DNA of 64,000 nucleotides from assembly GCF_020360975.1 (NCBI RefSeq), contig NW_025408676.1, positions 1-64,000 on the forward strand. Reading direction: 5' to 3'. This document shows, piece by piece, positions 1-11,339 of this stretch; position 1 is the stretch's first letter; every line of letters begins with the position of its first letter. Below the pieces are notes generated by a model. That model was given only the letters and a program-made list of their open reading frames with translations, did no database searches and was not told the DNA's origin. This stretch comes from Hirsutella rhossiliensis. Taxonomy: Eukaryota > Ascomycota > Sordariomycetes > Hypocreales > Ophiocordycipitaceae. The translations under genes were made by a program, and so were the position numbers.

Positions 1-1004
1 GACCGCCTTATACCGCCGCTTAGGTGCCCTTATCTCTAGCGCCGCTATTCTTAGGTTTATTAGTAAGAGGAGTTAAATCGCGGCCGTCTCTATTATTACT
101 ATTATCGTTATCTTAGCCCTTATTTAGCTAGGTATTAGGATAGTCTTAGCCCTCGTTTAGCTAGGCCTTATCGTTAATATTAGCCTACCTATTCTAAGGA
201 GCGGCCTAGGCGATAATCTCTTATTAGCTAGAGCCGCCCTATTAAGATAAAGTAGCTAAGTTATTAGTACTTACCTAAGAGCGCCTAGGTATAATCTCCT
301 CGCTAGTATTAATATCGCTAATAGGAGTAATAAACTTATAAGTTTCCTAGCCTATAAAGGTAAGCTTATTAATAGCTAGAGTTAGGGTATTTAGCGGGGT
401 AATAGGGGTATAACCCTTACTAATATTAGGTCCTAGACTAAAAGTCTCTTAAGATTAAGATTCCCCTATACCTTTCTTAGCTTTCTTTACTAAAGGGGAA
501 CTAGTATTACTATAAGACTTTTAGGCTAATCGCTTATACTTTAAGGGTAAACCCGCCGCTACCTACTCTTATATATAGCGTAAGAAATTAGCGTTATAGT
601 TCTTTATCTTCTTTAGTATAAAAGGTATTATCGTTAATAAATCGTTAATAAAAAGTAATATAAAAAGGTATAAGGGATTAATAAAAAAAGGCATAAAACT
701 CTATAGTAATTATAAGCGGAAAAATTAAAGAAGAAAAGAAAATAAAAGAAGTAAGAGATATATATACACGCTCTTTATATTATAGTTACGCGGCCGATAT
801 ATAAGTAATACTATAACGGTTACTTAGTAGTAACCGCTAGTATAATAACTATTAACGTTATAGAGTATAGATTAATATATACTTATATAAGCGTATACGC
901 GCGATATATAACTAAAACTACCTCTCTTCTTAACTAAATATATATAGTATAGTAAAAGTAATATATATTAAAGATATAGCTAAGATATTTATATAAGAGG
1001 GGAG
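1..1004. other. Unassigned RIP-mutated DNA, no gene seen
   Basis: No reading frame here resembles a known protein, even when TAG/TAA are read as former glutamine codons. The stretch is AT-rich, almost free of CA and TG, and purine-rich around 700-760. An imperfect hairpin (7-base arms, CGGTTAC/GTAACCG) sits near 817-836. It is probably the remains of an older repeat, but that is inference from the RIP signature alone. Confidence 0.5.
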
Positions 1005-1009
1005 ATAAT

Positions 1010-1264
1010 TATAAGAGCGCTACTAAGAGGTATAAGCTAATAAAGTACTTAGGTACGTAGTACTAATATATTAGTAAGGTATTAGTAGGGAATCGTGCTT
1101 ACCCCGCTTATATATTATAGACCTCTTACTACTCTAACTAAAGAAGAAAAATCCCTCTTCTTATAAGCTTTAGTCTTATAATAAGGAGAATATAATATAT
1201 ATAGCGTAGTAACTCTAGCTATCTTTACTACCTAACTAATCGTACTATAATATATATTCCCTTA
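1010..1264. repeat. Long terminal repeat, left copy
   Basis: A 255-bp direct repeat, paired with 1707-1960. It starts TATAAGAGCGCTAC and ends ATTCCCTTA. The two copies differ mostly at C/T and G/A sites, as expected from independent RIP. Confidence 0.7.
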
Positions 1265-1289
1265 TAATATTTAAAGTTATCTTAAAACT

Positions 1290-1690
1290 CTTATATAAAA
1301 GCCTTATTTATATAACTAATAACTACTTAGTACCTTACTAAGATATTAAGTAACGAGATATAGTATCTAAAGTCTATAATTAATAGCTTAAAAACCTAAA
1401 AAAACACTAGCCTTTTAGGGAAATTAATAAAGTAGTAAAGGAAGCTAAATCTAATAAAGGCAAAGAAAAACTTTTTAAAGAGTTAAAGAAAATAAATAAG
1501 AAACCTAGATAGCTTATAAAGGAGATCTTAGACTTAATAAAAGCCTTTAAAGATATAAAGATTAACCTTACTAGCTAGTAAAAGTAGATATTTAACTAGA
1601 TTAATAAGGAATAAAGATATATTAGTAGTAAAGGCTACTCTTTAAGTTATAAATAAGAAGGTAGTATAAATACTATTAGATTTTACTACC
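1290..1690 (+). pseudogene. Gag-like fragment related to element C
   Basis: One frame reads through the interval except for stops explained by CAA/CAG-to-TAA/TAG change. It is rich in Lys, Glu and Asn (for example residues resembling EINKVVKEAKSNKGKEK) and looks helical and charged like part of a Gag capsid region. The same sequence lies in reverse orientation inside element C at about 34780-35130, upstream of its zinc knuckle. That location supports a Gag origin. There is no intact start, and no domain beyond the match to C can be named. Confidence 0.55.
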
Positions 1691-1706
1691 TATCTAATTA
1701 ATATAT

Positions 1707-1960
1707 TATAAGAGCGCTACTAAGAGGTATATACTAATAAAGCACTTAGGTATATAGTAGTAATATATTAGTAGGGTATTAATAAGGAATTATACCTACC
1801 TAGCTTATATATTATAGACTATATACTACTTTAATAAAAGAAGAGAAATCCCTCTTTTTATAAGCTTTAGTCTTATAATAAGGAGAATATAATATATATA
1901 GCGTAGTACCTTTAGTTATCTTTACTACCTAACTTATTATACTATAATATATATTCCCTA
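1707..1960. repeat. Long terminal repeat, right copy
   Basis: A 254-bp direct repeat of 1010-1264. It is followed by ATAAT (1961-1965), which matches the five bases before the left copy. Confidence 0.7.
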
Positions 1961-1965
1961 ATAAT

Positions 1966-2271
1966 TTCTAAAGCTTCCCCTTTTAATTACTTAGTAGAGA
2001 TAGCTACTTAGAAAATACTATATAATACTCCTATAGTATAATATAATAGTTAACTAGTTAAAGCCTCTTTATTATATATATTAAGTATCTATTTAAGAGA
2101 TAAAGAATAAGAAGATATATCCTTAGAATAGACCCTTACTATAGATAGCGTTATAACTATATTAAAGATATTACTACTTATAGGTATAAGATAACTATCT
2201 TATAAGGAAAAGCCTATAGCTCTATAAGCGTATATTAAGGAGCTAGAGGAGATAAAACGCTTATAAGATTA
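1966..2271. other. Unassigned stretch before LTR
   Basis: One + strand frame is open apart from RIP-type stops and reads as charged helical sequence (Glu/Lys-rich near 2220-2270). No family is recognisable and no RNA gene is seen. It may be residual Gag from the element that surrounds the rearranged block. Confidence 0.4.
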
Positions 2272-2457
2272 CGTTATAGAGTAAGCAAAGGTATAGGCGT
2301 AGGTACCGTCTATAGGATAATATTAATAAGCTATATAGAGCTCTTCTATACGCGGCTAGCCCGCCCTTATACTTATAGGATCTAGCCCTTTATATATAAC
2401 TATACGGCTTAGGCCGCGGCCTAAGCCTATTACTTATAATAGTTAAAGACTCTTATA
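2272..2457 (-). repeat. A-family LTR (186 bp), displaced 5' LTR of A1
   Basis: This is the same 186-bp repeat as 12949-13134, 50271-50456, 53455-53640 and 60247-60432, here in - orientation. It contains the perfect palindrome CTTAGGCCGCGGCCTAAG (inside 2406-2427). The five bases to its right, CTTCT (2458-2462), are the reverse complement of AGAAG, which follows the 3' LTR of A1 at 13135-13139. The left side lacks the expected primer-binding site and gag. This fits a 5' LTR of A1 moved by rearrangement better than a solo LTR, which would need matching flanks. Confidence 0.7.
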
Positions 2458-3146
2458 CTTCTACCTTCTTTAAAAGAAAGGAATCTTTTAAGATATAATG
2501 TTTAAGCCTATAAGGCTAGTTTAAAAGAATTAGACTCTTAAGCTTATCAAGGAAAAATTTAGTTAATTTATTCTTAAATTCTAACCTATTTATAAGAAGG
2601 AACTACTTAAGAAGTTAGCTTTCCCTACTAAGAGGAATAGGTCTATTATAAAGGACCCTCTTTTAGTAGCCTAAGGAGACGGTCTACTTTAGTATATATA
2701 ACTTAGTTACCTAGGCCTCCTAGCTTTATATAAGCTAGGCCTATAATAGGGTATATAAATAAGGGGCCTAAAGACCGTTAAATATAAATACTATAGCTAA
2801 GGAAAGACTAAGAGGCGAATTTCTAAACGGACCCTTATAAGGCCGGACTAGCTATATAAGGAAATTTAGGTCGACTAAACTAACGTCTCTAGGGACTAGG
2901 AAAGCTTTATTAGAGTAATGTTTTTTATAGACGCTTTTTTAGGGAAGGTTTTCCCTTATTTCTTATAGACCTACCTATATAAGTATAACTAGTTTGCCTT
3001 CTAAGACTTTATTAACTAGATAAAATCCTACTTTAGCTATAAGGTAAAGAAGATACGGTTTAATAGTAAGCTATTTATAAAGGATATCTTAAATTAGCTT
3101 TAAAAAAGGGGTATTTTACCCCTTTTATTAGTATTAAATACCTAGG
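2458..3146 (+). pseudogene. Ty1/copia integrase, N-terminal and core part (element X)
   Basis: Reading TAG/TAA as Gln gives a copia GAG-pre-integrase and integrase segment. A zinc-binding region degraded to tyrosines and a QGK.KRR-type motif lie near 2785-2830. The first catalytic region (IQVDLTNVS-like) is near 2865-2890, followed by FIDAF.GKVFP near 2925-2960 and a second acidic motif (IRFDS-like) near 3050. A frame slip is needed at the A-run near 3105-3110. Reading stops at 3146, where A-family gag in the opposite orientation begins. The continuation of this integrase is found inverted at 5890-7082. The upstream part of X lies at 13135-13327 and 40668-42728 on the - strand. Confidence 0.75.
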
Positions 3147-3890
3147 CCTATTAACCGGCTTATATACTTACCGTAGTTAGTAGGTATAATTATAGGGATA
3201 GGTAGCTCTTATAGGGCCGGCGTAATCGAATTCTATAGCTATATAAGCTTCGCGCTATCTTCTTATATTATAGTCTCCGCTACTTATAAGAGCGTTTCTT
3301 CGAAATCGGGAAGGAATTCGTTAAAGGTTTATCTATCTTTCTACTTAAGGGTCTATAGCCTATCTTACGCCTTCTCCCGCTCTTATACGTTGCCGAATAT
3401 ATATATAAGGTATTAAAAGAAGTCTTATAGGTCGCGTCTGCCCTTAGGGCCGCCTTAATCTTAGAATCTAGAGATCCGCTATATCTAAGGCTCTAGTAGC
3501 GTATAAAGGAGCAAATACTACGCTATATCGCGATAGCTATTTAGGCCCTATTTCTCGTTAGTTATAAACTTTATTTATAGCTAGCTAAGGAAGAAGTAAA
3601 AGGACTCTAGCTTACCGTCCTAAGTCGGCTAAGAGAGCGGCTTCTACGTTAGTAGTATCGCCGCTATAACTAGCGTTACGGAGGCCGTAGGGGTTAGAGC
3701 TAGTCTTATAGACGGCTCCCTTAATATAGCGAGAACCTTATCCTTCTCGCTAGCTATCGCGATTTTAATCGCTTCTAGGATAGCTACGATACTTCCTATC
3801 CGTTTAAGGAGGGGCGGAGTGCTTTCTTAAGGGGGAGGCGCCCTCTCTAAAGAGATATCTATTAGATCTATTAGTTAATAGCTTATACTA
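3147..3890 (-). pseudogene. A1 gag, 5' half, inverted
   Basis: Read on the - strand, this is the N-terminal half of the gypsy Gag found intact in order at 60230-59510 (A2) and 13780-14360 (A3). The shared stretch includes LPTQDGKLE-like and FLNRL-like sequence. The left edge ends at TATTAACCGG, exactly where the remaining half of gag starts at 7083 in the other orientation. The right edge carries AGCTTATACTA (3872-3882), the reverse of the primer-binding region TGGTATAAGCT, and stops before the LTR. The words CTATTAGATCTATTAGTTAAT occur twice here (3868-3918). The fragment separates the two halves of a copia pol gene. Confidence 0.75.
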
Positions 3891-3917
3891 TTAGATCTAT
3901 TAGTTAATTCTTAGTTT

Positions 3918-5150
3918 CTAATAACTAGGAAAGGTTCTATAGCTTAAGAAAGCTTTATACGGACTATAAAGATTACCCCTTCTTTAGTAATAGTATTTAA
4001 TAGGTTCCCTTAAAGCCCTAGGCTTTAAGAAAGTCCTTTAAGAACTATATATAATATAAAAGGGTAAAATCATAGTTTTTTTCTACGTCGATAATATTAT
4101 CTAGGCCTACCTAAAAAAGGAAGAAGCTACTACTAAGGAGGCTATATAAGGCCTATAATAAAGGTATAAGATAACTAAGTTAAGGGAGCTAAAGTAGTTC
4201 CTAGGGATATAAATCCTTTAGAATAGGTCCTAATAGACTCTCTAGCTTACCTAGGACGCCTATATTAATAAGGTCGCTTATAAATTCCTCCTTAATTCCC
4301 TCTATAAGAAGCTTCCTTCTATACCTATATTAAATAAAGAGCTTTTACTTAATCCGTCTTTTTAAGCTAAGGAGTAAGAGAAATACTAATATTAATAGAA
4401 GGTAGGCTCCTTACTTTTTTTAACTATTTCTACTAGACCGGATATCTCTTTTACGGTCTCTTAGCTAGCTAGGTATAACTAAAATCCTAGCCCTAGGTAT
4501 TAAGAAGTAGTAGATAGAGCTATCCTTTATCTCTATTTAACGAGATTATATAGTCTACGCTTAGGAGGGTAAGGAAGGAAAATAGCTACTAAAATCTTCC
4601 TTTATTCGAGCGATTCGTCCTTTATAAATAATTCCTTAGATAGAAAGAGCTTATAAGGGTATATTATAACCCTTTTTAGAGGAACTATTACTTAGAAAGC
4701 TTTAAAGTAAGCTACCGTTATAACTTTAAGTATAAAGGTAAAGCTACTAGCTCTTTTAAAAGCGTTAAAAGAAGCGATTTTCCTTAGCTAGCTACTTATA
4801 TCTTTATAACTATAAATTCCGTCCCTATTAGCTATAAAATATAATAATATATAAACTATATAAATTCTTATAGAAAATAGTAAGTTATTAACCTAGCTAT
4901 AGTATATCGATATCTATTAGTATTAGTTACTTTAAAAGGTCTAAAAGGAACTTATTTCTATCTATTAGGTTTTAACGGTATTAATAAAAGCTAACGGTCT
5001 TATAAAGCCCTTACTAAAGTAGAAGCTAGCTATCTTTTTATAGTAAATTAAGCTAGAAGACGTTCGAGAAAAGCTATCTTTAGACGCCCGCCTTAAGAGT
5101 CTATAAGAGGGGCTAATAGCCTATATAAGAAGGTAACGTCTATAGCTAAA
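3918..5150 (+). pseudogene. Ty1/copia reverse transcriptase C-terminus and RNase H (element X)
   Basis: The frame opens with RKALYGL.DSP-like sequence typical of copia reverse transcriptase. It continues through FFLYVDN (4078-4100; YVDD with the second Asp now Asn), LGIQIL and a TRPDI.F.VSQLAQY-like block (4430-4480). RNase H follows (DRKS..GY near 4635-4660, an A.LSTTEAE-like block near 4720-4750, and the LTKPL-like end near 5000-5040). Stops are RIP-type. The N-terminal part of the enzyme is missing here and lies inverted at 5890-7082. A purine tract and LTR follow. Confidence 0.85.
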
Positions 5151-5394
5151 GAAAAAGAAGAGGTTTTTCCCTTTAGAGGGCCCCTTATTTTAATTAGGTT
5201 TTTCCCTTTAAAGAAGGCCCTTTTTCTTATAGGACTTTCCCTTCTTTAGGCCCCTATTTCTTAAGTAGGTCTAAAAGAGCCTAGGGACCTAAAAGGGCCC
5301 TTACTTTCCTTAAGTAAAGGGAGAAGTATAGAGCTAAGAACCTCCTTTATATACTTACTAGCCTAAAGCTATATTAGCTATACCCTTAAGGGGC

Positions 5395-5414
5395 AGGCTA
5401 TAGCTAAGGGGGTA
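5395..5414 (+). other. Polypurine tract of copia X
   Basis: TAGCTAAGGGGG directly precedes the LTR start TATTATAAAG. This is the expected position of the plus-strand primer for a + oriented element. Confidence 0.6.
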
Positions 5415-5880
5415 TATTATAAAGCATAGCTTAATTTTATAGCTCTTAGAGATATCCCTTAGTATAAGGGACTAAGGAAGCTAAAAACACTTAGTATAGA
5501 AGAAGAAAGAAAGAGCTAAAAAGAGGTATAGAAAGGATAGTAAGGGTATAAGGGGAAGTAAAAGTAGTAATAGCTTCCTATAAAAGTAGCGAAAGATAAG
5601 ATAGATATACTAGTAACGGCTAGAAAAGAAGGGAAAAACTAGTAAAAAGCTCGGTAGTTAAAAGGATATTAGTAGCTTCTTTAAGTAAGATCTTCTTTAT
5701 TAATTAAGATACTAAATAGGTATAAAGAGGGGCGTTAGATAAAGGAAAGAAAGAGAATTAAGGCAATATAATAATTACTCCCTTACCTTTATTACTACTC
5801 CTATAAGAATTAAATCTCTCTACCTTACCTATCCGACCCCTTACTTTTAATTTTACCTTTATATACTTTTATATACTTAT
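5415..5880 (+). repeat. Copia X 3' LTR
   Basis: This is matched in reverse orientation by 42260-42728, the 5' LTR. Both begin TATTATAAAG (from TGTT...). Similarity ends near 5880/42260 in T-rich sequence, so the 3' edge is approximate (about 465 bp). Confidence 0.65.
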
Positions 5881-5889
5881 ACTTTTAAA

Positions 5890-7082
5890 GGAAGCTATAT
5901 TTATTAGTCTTATAGATAAAGACCTACTTATAGCTAAGGACCTATTTTCCTCTTACCTTTTCCTTAATAGCCTCTTTAAAAGACCCTATCTCTTTATATA
6001 ACGCTAAGTAGTCTTTCTAGGCCTAGAAAAACTAGTCTTTAAAGGGGTGTTTTTCTAGCTACTTTTAGTTTACTAGTAGGTCTGGGAGGTCTCTTTTATA
6101 TACCTTCCTTACTAATAGTAGCTTAAAAAGCTAGCCTACTATAAACGCTCTATAGGAACCGTCTTCTATTAGCGTTAGGTAGAAGTTAGAAAAACGATCG
6201 AAATAAGGGAGAGGTTAGTCTTCTTTAGTAACTATATCGGACCCTATACCTTCCTTTGCTTCTTAAAGTAAGGATAAAAAGGCAGCTAGGTAATCCTTTA
6301 AGAGAGGTGCCTTTCCTACCCCCTTAAAGGTCGAGATAAGAAGACTAACTAAAAAAGCTACTTTTAGATCTTCTTCTTATATAGGAGGAGGCGTAGGTAG
6401 GTAGGCGTCTTCTAGCTCTACCGCTTTCCTATAGTCTCCTTCTTCGTTTAGATTATATAATCTAGTAGCTTCCTCCTCTTTTTTTTTTTTAAAGCTAGCG
6501 TTATCCTTAACTACTTTAACGTTAGTTTCTCCTTTTATTTTCTTATTTAAGGCCTCTTCTTATAACTATTAAGAAGGGGTGATTTAAACCTTTTAAATTA
6601 GCTAACGTTATAAGAGTAAGAGGGGCTATTAATCCCTCTTTCTATTAAAGAAGCTAGATTCGTCGAAAATTATATCCCTAGTTAAAATAACCTTCTATAA
6701 AAGAGGAATCTAGATCTAAAAGATATTTATAGAATTATAACTAATAAGGTAACTAATAAAGGCTCTAAGATTAAGCTTTCTTTTCTTCTTTCTTTTTAGC
6801 TATATATCGGTAGTTATAGCGTATACCTTATAGCTATAGGTATAAAGGTAAGCTAGTAAGGCCCTCTTTTTTATAAAGAGCTTAAAGGGTAATTTCTAGT
6901 CTATTCCTTAGGTCTTAATAAAGGTCTCTAGGTCCCTATAGTCCCTTAGGCCCCTAGGGTCCCTTAGGGTCCGGTTCTAAAAGTAATAGGCGGTCTTAAT
7001 AACTTCCCTTTAAAGGTCGTATAAAAGCCTTATAATAAGTCTTATTATATAGGCCCTTTTTATTATAGTACCCCTTAATCTT
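5890..7082 (-). pseudogene. Ty1/copia integrase C-terminus to RT N-terminus (element X), inverted
   Basis: On the - strand from 7082 downwards the frame reads KGVERLRGTI, the copia integrase GVxERxN-type motif, then YDLQREV..TA.YLQNRT. It continues with KLN.RAFIGYL-like and RDIIFDE-like blocks (6640-6720) and ends in a WKAQKDYLALYE-like and WVFTYKTNKYSF-like reverse transcriptase start (5900-6060). This is exactly the section missing between 3146 and 3918. The frame joins that of the integrase at 3146 without a gap, so the segment is the inverted middle of the same pol gene. About 100 residues of RT are still unaccounted for. Confidence 0.8.
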
Positions 7083-7590
7083 TCTACCCCTTTTAATAAA
7101 GGTAGCTTAGGGCTATAAATAGACGCCGCGTTTCTAGAAGCTCTATAAGCGTACGCTATATAGCGGCGATAGGATTACCGCCCTTCTATAAGATAAATAA
7201 CCGGCTATCGATATAGATAGGGATACCCTAATATCGGCTACCTATATAGACCGGGCTAGACGTAGTAAGAAGACGCCGTCGACTACCCCCTATACCGCCC
7301 TATACTCTAAGTAGCGGGCGAAGTAGGTAACGAGCGAGGAAATTAGGAAGAGGAAAGCTAACGGCTACTACCTACGTTACGGAGTATCTACGTACTTTAT
7401 ATTAAAATGCCCCTTCCTTTTAGCTAAGCGGCCTATAGCGGTTTAAGTAGTAAAGATAGAACCGCTCCTCGCCTTAGACGATAAGAAGGACTCCGCCCCT
7501 TTAAGCCTAGAGGAAAAAGAGTAGCTCTAGAGTAAAGATAGGCTCTAGAGCCCTAATTACTAGTACTAATAAAGGAGAAGGAGGAATTAT
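7083..7590 (+). pseudogene. A1 gag, C-terminal half with CCHC knuckle
   Basis: This continues the Gag broken at TTAATA. The nucleocapsid zinc knuckle is at 7362-7415 and reads GYYLRYGVSTYFILKCPF, with Cys and His now Tyr except one retained Cys (the TGC context). In A2 and A3 the same knuckle follows capsid without interruption. A Glu/Lys-rich linker runs toward protease. There is no start codon because the true start lies in the inverted half. Confidence 0.75.
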
Positions 7591-7599
7591 CCGCCTATA

Positions 7600-10500
7600 T
7601 AAAAGAGGAGCCTACTTTAATATAGGTTATAATTAATAACTCCTTACCTATTACTACCCTTATAGATAAGGGCTGCTAGTACTATACTATAGTTAACGAG
7701 GCGCTTATACGAGAGATATAAGTACTAGTAGAAAAGATCGCCCTAAGGTAAGTAAAGGGCGCCTTAAGCGCGATAGAGGGTACGGTAATCAAGGGCATTA
7801 TATAGCTAGCTATAAAGGTTAACGGTTACTATAAGCTTATTATAGCCTATATAATCCCTTAACTAGAATTTCCCTTAATTCTTAGGAAACCCTAGTTATT
7901 ATATATAGAGTTATACTTAGTTCTATATTAAAGGAAGCTATAGTTTAAGCCTATATAATAGTAGGTCTACTATAATAACGGTTCTATAAGTATAAGACTA
8001 AGTATACTTAGTATAAAAAGTCCTTACCTTTATCTTTATAGGAACTATATAATAGGTAGAGCGGGGGCAAGGCTAGGTAGCGGCTAATATAGCGGTCTAT
8101 ATAGTTAGCTTAGTAGATATCGATAAGGCCCTTTAGACGAAGAAGCTAAAGTCGCCCTCTAAGCTATAGTAGTAAATACCGGAGCGCTTTTACGACCTCC
8201 TACCGCTATTTAAGTCCTAGGAAGTAAATAAGCTTAACCTATATAAGCTAGGGGTAGACTATAGGATCGTACTCCGTACTAATAAGAAGGGGTAGGAACT
8301 GCCTATACTATTTAGACCGCTATATAATATATTATACGTAGAGCTACTAGTACTAAAGAAAACGCTAAGGGACCTCTTAGATAAGGGTTTTATTTAAGTA
8401 AGTAGCTCTAAAGTAAGAGCGCCGGTCTTATTTATATATAAACTAAGGGGCGGGATATAGTTCTATTACGACTATAGGGCTCTAAATATAATTATAAGGC
8501 TAGACTACTACCCCTTACCCTTAATCTTAGATATACTTTATAACCTTTTAAAGGCAAAGTAGTTTATAAAGCTAAATATAAAATAGGCGTTTTATAAAGT
8601 ATAGATCTTAGAGGGTAATAAGTAAAAGACAGCGTTCTATATATACTATAGCTTATTTAAGTAGCTTATAATGCCCTTTAGCCTCTTAAGAGCGCCCGCT
8701 ACCTTTTAGCGTTATATTAATAACGTACTATAAGACTTCCTTAATAAGTTCGCCTCTATATATATAGATAATATCCTTATCTATATAAGCGGCTCCTATA
8801 AGGGCTATATATAGAAAGTATAGAGGGTCCTAGAGCGCCTTTAATTTTATAGGCTCTACCTCAACCTAAATAAGTATAAATTTAGGGTTAAGAGGGTTAA
8901 GTACCTAGGCTTTATTATTTATATAGGTATAGGTATATAGGCGGATCCTATAAAGATCTAAGCGATCTAGGACTAAGCGGCCCTAACTATATAAACAGGT
9001 ATATAAAGCTTCCTTAGGTTCGCGAACTATTATAGGATATTTATTAAGGGCTTCTCTTATATTATAAGTCCCTTAAATAAGATTACTAGGAAATAGACCG
9101 CCTTTTATTAAGGGCCTATATAGGAAGGAGCGTTCTATATACTTAAGGACCTATTCTCGCGGGCCCTAGTATTACTTTAGTAGGACTTCGATTAGTTTAT
9201 ATTAGTCGAAGCGGACTATAGCGGCTAAGCACTTAAAGGAACGCTCTCTTAGGAGGTAAATAGGCAGAAGTAACTAATAGCGTTTTACTCCTATAAGCTA
9301 ACCTTAGTAGAGCGGAATTACGCTATTTATAATAAGGAGATACTAGTAATTATTAGCTACCTTAAGTAATAGTAAGCAGAGCTCTAAAGCTATAAGAGCT
9401 TTAAAGTTCTTATAGACTATAGGAATCTTAAGTACTTTATAACCTACTAGTACCTCTTAGAATAGTAAGCCCGCTAAGCGGAGTATCTCTTATACTTTAA
9501 CTTCTCGATTAAGTACTAGCTAAGGCGGGACTCTATAGTCCTAGATATACTTTCCTAAAGGGATTAAGACCGGCCGATAAGAGTAGATATTAAGGCCTAG
9601 GATCTATAGCTTATCCTATAAGAAGCGCTATAGACTTATATAGGAGCTTCCTTAGTAGAAAAAAGCGCGGCGCTAATAAATAAGCCTTCCCCTATACCTT
9701 TGCCTCGGCCTAGTAAGGAGGGATAGACCGGCCTAAGGGCGCGTACGGCATAGGTATTTTAAGATAAGGTCCTCTAGTACTTATAAGATAGGATATTATC
9801 TCTAGACTATACCTATAAGAGCGTGCGCCGCGCTATTAAGTCTAGCGCTTAACGCCTTAATCTAAGGCTAAAGCTAAAGGTATAAGTAACTAACTATTAT
9901 ATTAACCTATAGGGGCACCTACGTTAGCGGGGGAGACTATAGGTACCGGGCGCGTTATATATTATAGAAGCTAGGGAGAAGGATAGACCGCTAGAGCTAG
10001 ATAAATAGAACGAGCTCTAAGGGAAGCTAGTCTAGCTCGTCTATAACTCTAGTATTATAGGCTACCTAGGTAGGCAGGGTATAGTAGTAGGCCTTGCGAG
10101 GGATTTCTACTAGCCCCTCCTATAGTACTACGTTCGCCGCTTCCTTTATAACTACGATATCTATAGCTATACTAAGATTTAGAGGGCGTAGCTTAAGGGG
10201 CTACTTAAGTAGCTTTTAGTACCCGACCGGTTCTATATATATATATAGATAGACTTTATAACGGACCTCCTACTTATAGAGGGCGGTAACCGCTATATAT
10301 AAGTAATTAAAGACCGACTTAATAAGTCTATAATATTAAAGCTAATACTATTTATAGATATAGAGTCTTATATAAAGCGCTTCCTATAATACTAGGCCCG
10401 CTTATATAGCTAGCTAGCCTTTATTATAAGCGATAAGAGATTAAATTAAACTAGCTACTTTTAGTAGTACTTATACTAGCTACTTTAAATTATATAGCTA

Positions 10501-11330
10501 CTTAGTATAGTATATTACCTATAAACCGATAGAGGGCCTAAAAGGGTTATAAGGAGGTATAGGCTTACTTATAGGCTAGCGTAGCCTATAACTAAGTAGA
10601 CTAAGACCGTTAGCTCCCCGCGGCCTAACTTACGTTAAATAGTAAACTATATACCTCTATTAAGATAGCCCCTTTCTTTATAATATATTACTTTAAACTA
10701 CCTTTACTAGTTCCCTTTACTATAAACGTAGTAGTAGAGTAGTATAGTAATTTATTATTAAAGGGCCGCGCCTCTATATTTATATAAAAGCTATAAAAGA
10801 CTATAGATTATTACTAATCCGCGATAGCCGCTATAGTATAAGATTAAGAGTAGCACGTTAATAAGACTAGGCCCCTAGTAGATAGGTTTATAGTAGGAGA
10901 TAAGGTATAGCTAGACCTCTATAACTATAGGTCGGCACGGCTAAAGAAGAAGCTTAACTAGCTATACGCGAAGTTTATAGTATAGAGGGTTATTAGCCTA
11001 TAGGTTATAGAGCTCGATAGTCTCTTAATAGGGGTCTATAATAAGATTAATATAGACCTCCTTTATAGAGCCTCCTTTAACCTACTACTTAGATAAGAAG
11101 TAGTAGACGCTTAACCGCTTATAATTAAGGTAAAAGGAGAGGATAAGTTTAAGGTTAAAGAGATATAAGCCGCGCGCTAGAAAAAAGTCGGTAAGGGGAA
11201 ACGCTAGGAGGTCTTCGTTAAGTAGCGCGGGTATCTCGACCTTATATAAGAACCTATATATAAGTTTATAGGAACTATAGCCCTTAATAAGTTTAAAGCT
11301 TTATTTAAAACGGTAGATAAGAATAATAGA
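7600..11330 (+). pseudogene. A1 pol: protease, RT, RNase H, integrase, chromodomain
   Basis: The protease lies at about 7650-7900 (LID.GCQY-like active-site loop). Reverse transcriptase is at 8160-9060 with PLYN.L...EL..LK, F..KLN...AF, MPF.L..AP.TF and the YIDN box (8757-8790, from YIDD). RNase H is at 9170-9560 (LVEADYSG). Integrase is at 9830-10760: first Asp in FYIYI.IDFIT (near 10250), second Asp in FIISDK (near 10430), and the catalytic Glu position changed to Lys by G-to-A (TDRGPKRV, near 10520-10550). The chromodomain (FKVKEI.AAR...VFVK.RGYLDL..EP) is at 11150-11290. Stops are almost all TAG/TAA at former Gln or Trp codons. In living chromoviruses the chromodomain binds methylated H3K9 and guides integration. 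Confidence 0.9.
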
Positions 11331-11339
11331 TTAATAAAC

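Larger units (their letters stand above)
1010..1960. mobile_element. Short LTR-type element with gag-like interior
   Basis: Two direct repeats of about 255 bp (1010-1264 and 1707-1960) flank a 442-bp interior. Both start TATAAGAGCGC and end ATTCCCTTA or ATTCCCTA, consistent with TG...CA ends after RIP. The five bases ATAAT lie immediately outside both ends (1005-1009 and 1961-1965), as expected for a target duplication. The interior matches the gag region of element C near 34780-35130 in opposite orientation. At under 1 kb it cannot encode pol, so it looks like a non-autonomous derivative. I do not see a clear polypurine tract or primer-binding site, so the orientation is left open. Confidence 0.65.

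Noticed and set aside
817..836. Hairpin as a terminator or miniature transposon end
   Set aside because: It is short, has no partner, target duplication or T-run, and is expected by chance in a sequence this AT-rich.
2272..2457. Solo A LTR
   Set aside because: The five bases on each side (GATTA and CTTCT) do not match, whereas the right flank matches the complement of the A1 3' flank. A displaced 5' LTR explains it better.
3890..7083. The copia segment as a clean insertion into A1 gag flanked by a TAATA duplication
   Set aside because: The gag half on the left is inverted and the copia segment itself contains an inverted middle section. An inversion through shared ATTAA explains both, a simple insertion does not.
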